Of a stretch of 64,000 bases of DNA, positions 63,947-64,000 are shown piece by piece. Numbering within the stretch: the first letter of the stretch is position 1; each line of letters opens with the position of its first letter. The translations under genes and the position numbers were made by a program. Origin of the DNA: Sneathiella sp. HT1-7 (GTDB lineage Bacteria > Pseudomonadota > Alphaproteobacteria > Sneathiellales > Sneathiellaceae); the NCBI RefSeq assembly GCF_020731145.1, contig NZ_JAJFZN010000001.1, positions 186,001 through 250,000 of the forward strand, written 5' to 3'. The notes beneath the pieces were generated by a model. It saw nothing but the letters and a program-made list of their open reading frames with translations, did not search any database and was not told the origin of the DNA.

Positions 63947-64000
63947 TTATTCGATGCGGAGATCCGCTTCACCTGCCACTGAGCCATCAAAAATTGTGAC
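63947..64000 (-). CDS. Possible C-terminal end of a gene continuing past the window
   Basis: 17 codons and a TAA read on the minus strand from the window edge, with protein-like composition (V-T-I-F-D-G-S-V-A-G-E-A-D-L-R-I-E). Too short to identify; it could also be chance. Confidence 0.35.
   Translation of the reverse strand, partial: VTIFDGSVAGEADLRIE

Overview
The window looks like the chromosome of an alphaproteobacterium, probably a marine-type member near Rhodospirillales, Sneathiellales or Kordiimonadales. The evidence is the CcrM-type GANTC methyltransferase with GANTC sites in its own promoter, the atpI-atpB-atpE-atpF'-atpF order with duplicated b subunits, the mutY/DUF721/Tat-DsbA/smc neighbourhood, AtpI, ETF-ubiquinone oxidoreductase and an ispH-thrB-rnhA-peroxiredoxin cluster. 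CheZ and a split glycine decarboxylase (gcvPA/gcvPB) narrow this but do not settle genus. All identifications rest on motif reading and remembered family features; no database was searched.

Layout. 1-4.3 kb: the end of an RND efflux pump, a Cu+/Ag+-type P1B ATPase with YHS and heavy-metal-binding N-terminal domains, and an HdeD-like membrane protein. 4.3-14.1 kb: a HAD phosphatase, two SDR oxidoreductases, then a minus-strand catabolic operon (acyl-CoA synthetase, AidB-type acyl-CoA dehydrogenase, nitronate-monooxygenase-like flavoprotein, SnoaL-like protein, MFS carrier, MaoC-like hydratase) that reads as uptake, CoA activation and oxidation of an unknown organic acid. 14.2-17.4 kb: a PfkB sugar/nucleoside kinase, two tandem exported FecR-domain proteins and a PAS-domain protein.

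17.75-33.02 kb is an AT-rich genomic island inserted in the 3' end of a tRNA-Gln(TTG) gene. A 17-bp copy of the tRNA 3' end marks the far side, and a 608-codon tyrosine integrase lies next to the tRNA. The island carries a GIY-YIG-like protein, an exported protein with a cysteine-rich lipoprotein, two serine recombinases with inverted repeats at their 5' ends, and between these recombinases two adjacent large genes: a 611-residue protein ending in a HEPN-like R-N-x3-H motif and a ~1074-residue protein starting with an Mrr-like PD-(D/E)XK motif set. This pair is my best candidate for an undescribed system, probably anti-phage or element defence. The island also has an AT-rich stretch with a perfect DnaA box ahead of a possible Rep-like gene. 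A P4-type integrase remnant just outside the left end suggests the same tRNA was occupied earlier.

33.1-64.0 kb is housekeeping core: ispE, a TPR lipoprotein, ETF-QO, a family-4 UDG with altered motif A, a soluble-type lytic transglycosylase, moaB, a PilZ protein, a PA0069-type radical SAM protein, rnhB, ccrM, an EF-hand protein, mutY, DUF721, a Tat-exported DsbA, smc, the F0 ATP synthase operon, the glycine cleavage operon gcvT-gcvH-gcvPA-gcvPB behind a tandem glycine riboswitch, ispH, thrB, cheZ, rnhA and a peroxiredoxin. The atp and gcv operons converge on two back-to-back intrinsic terminators.
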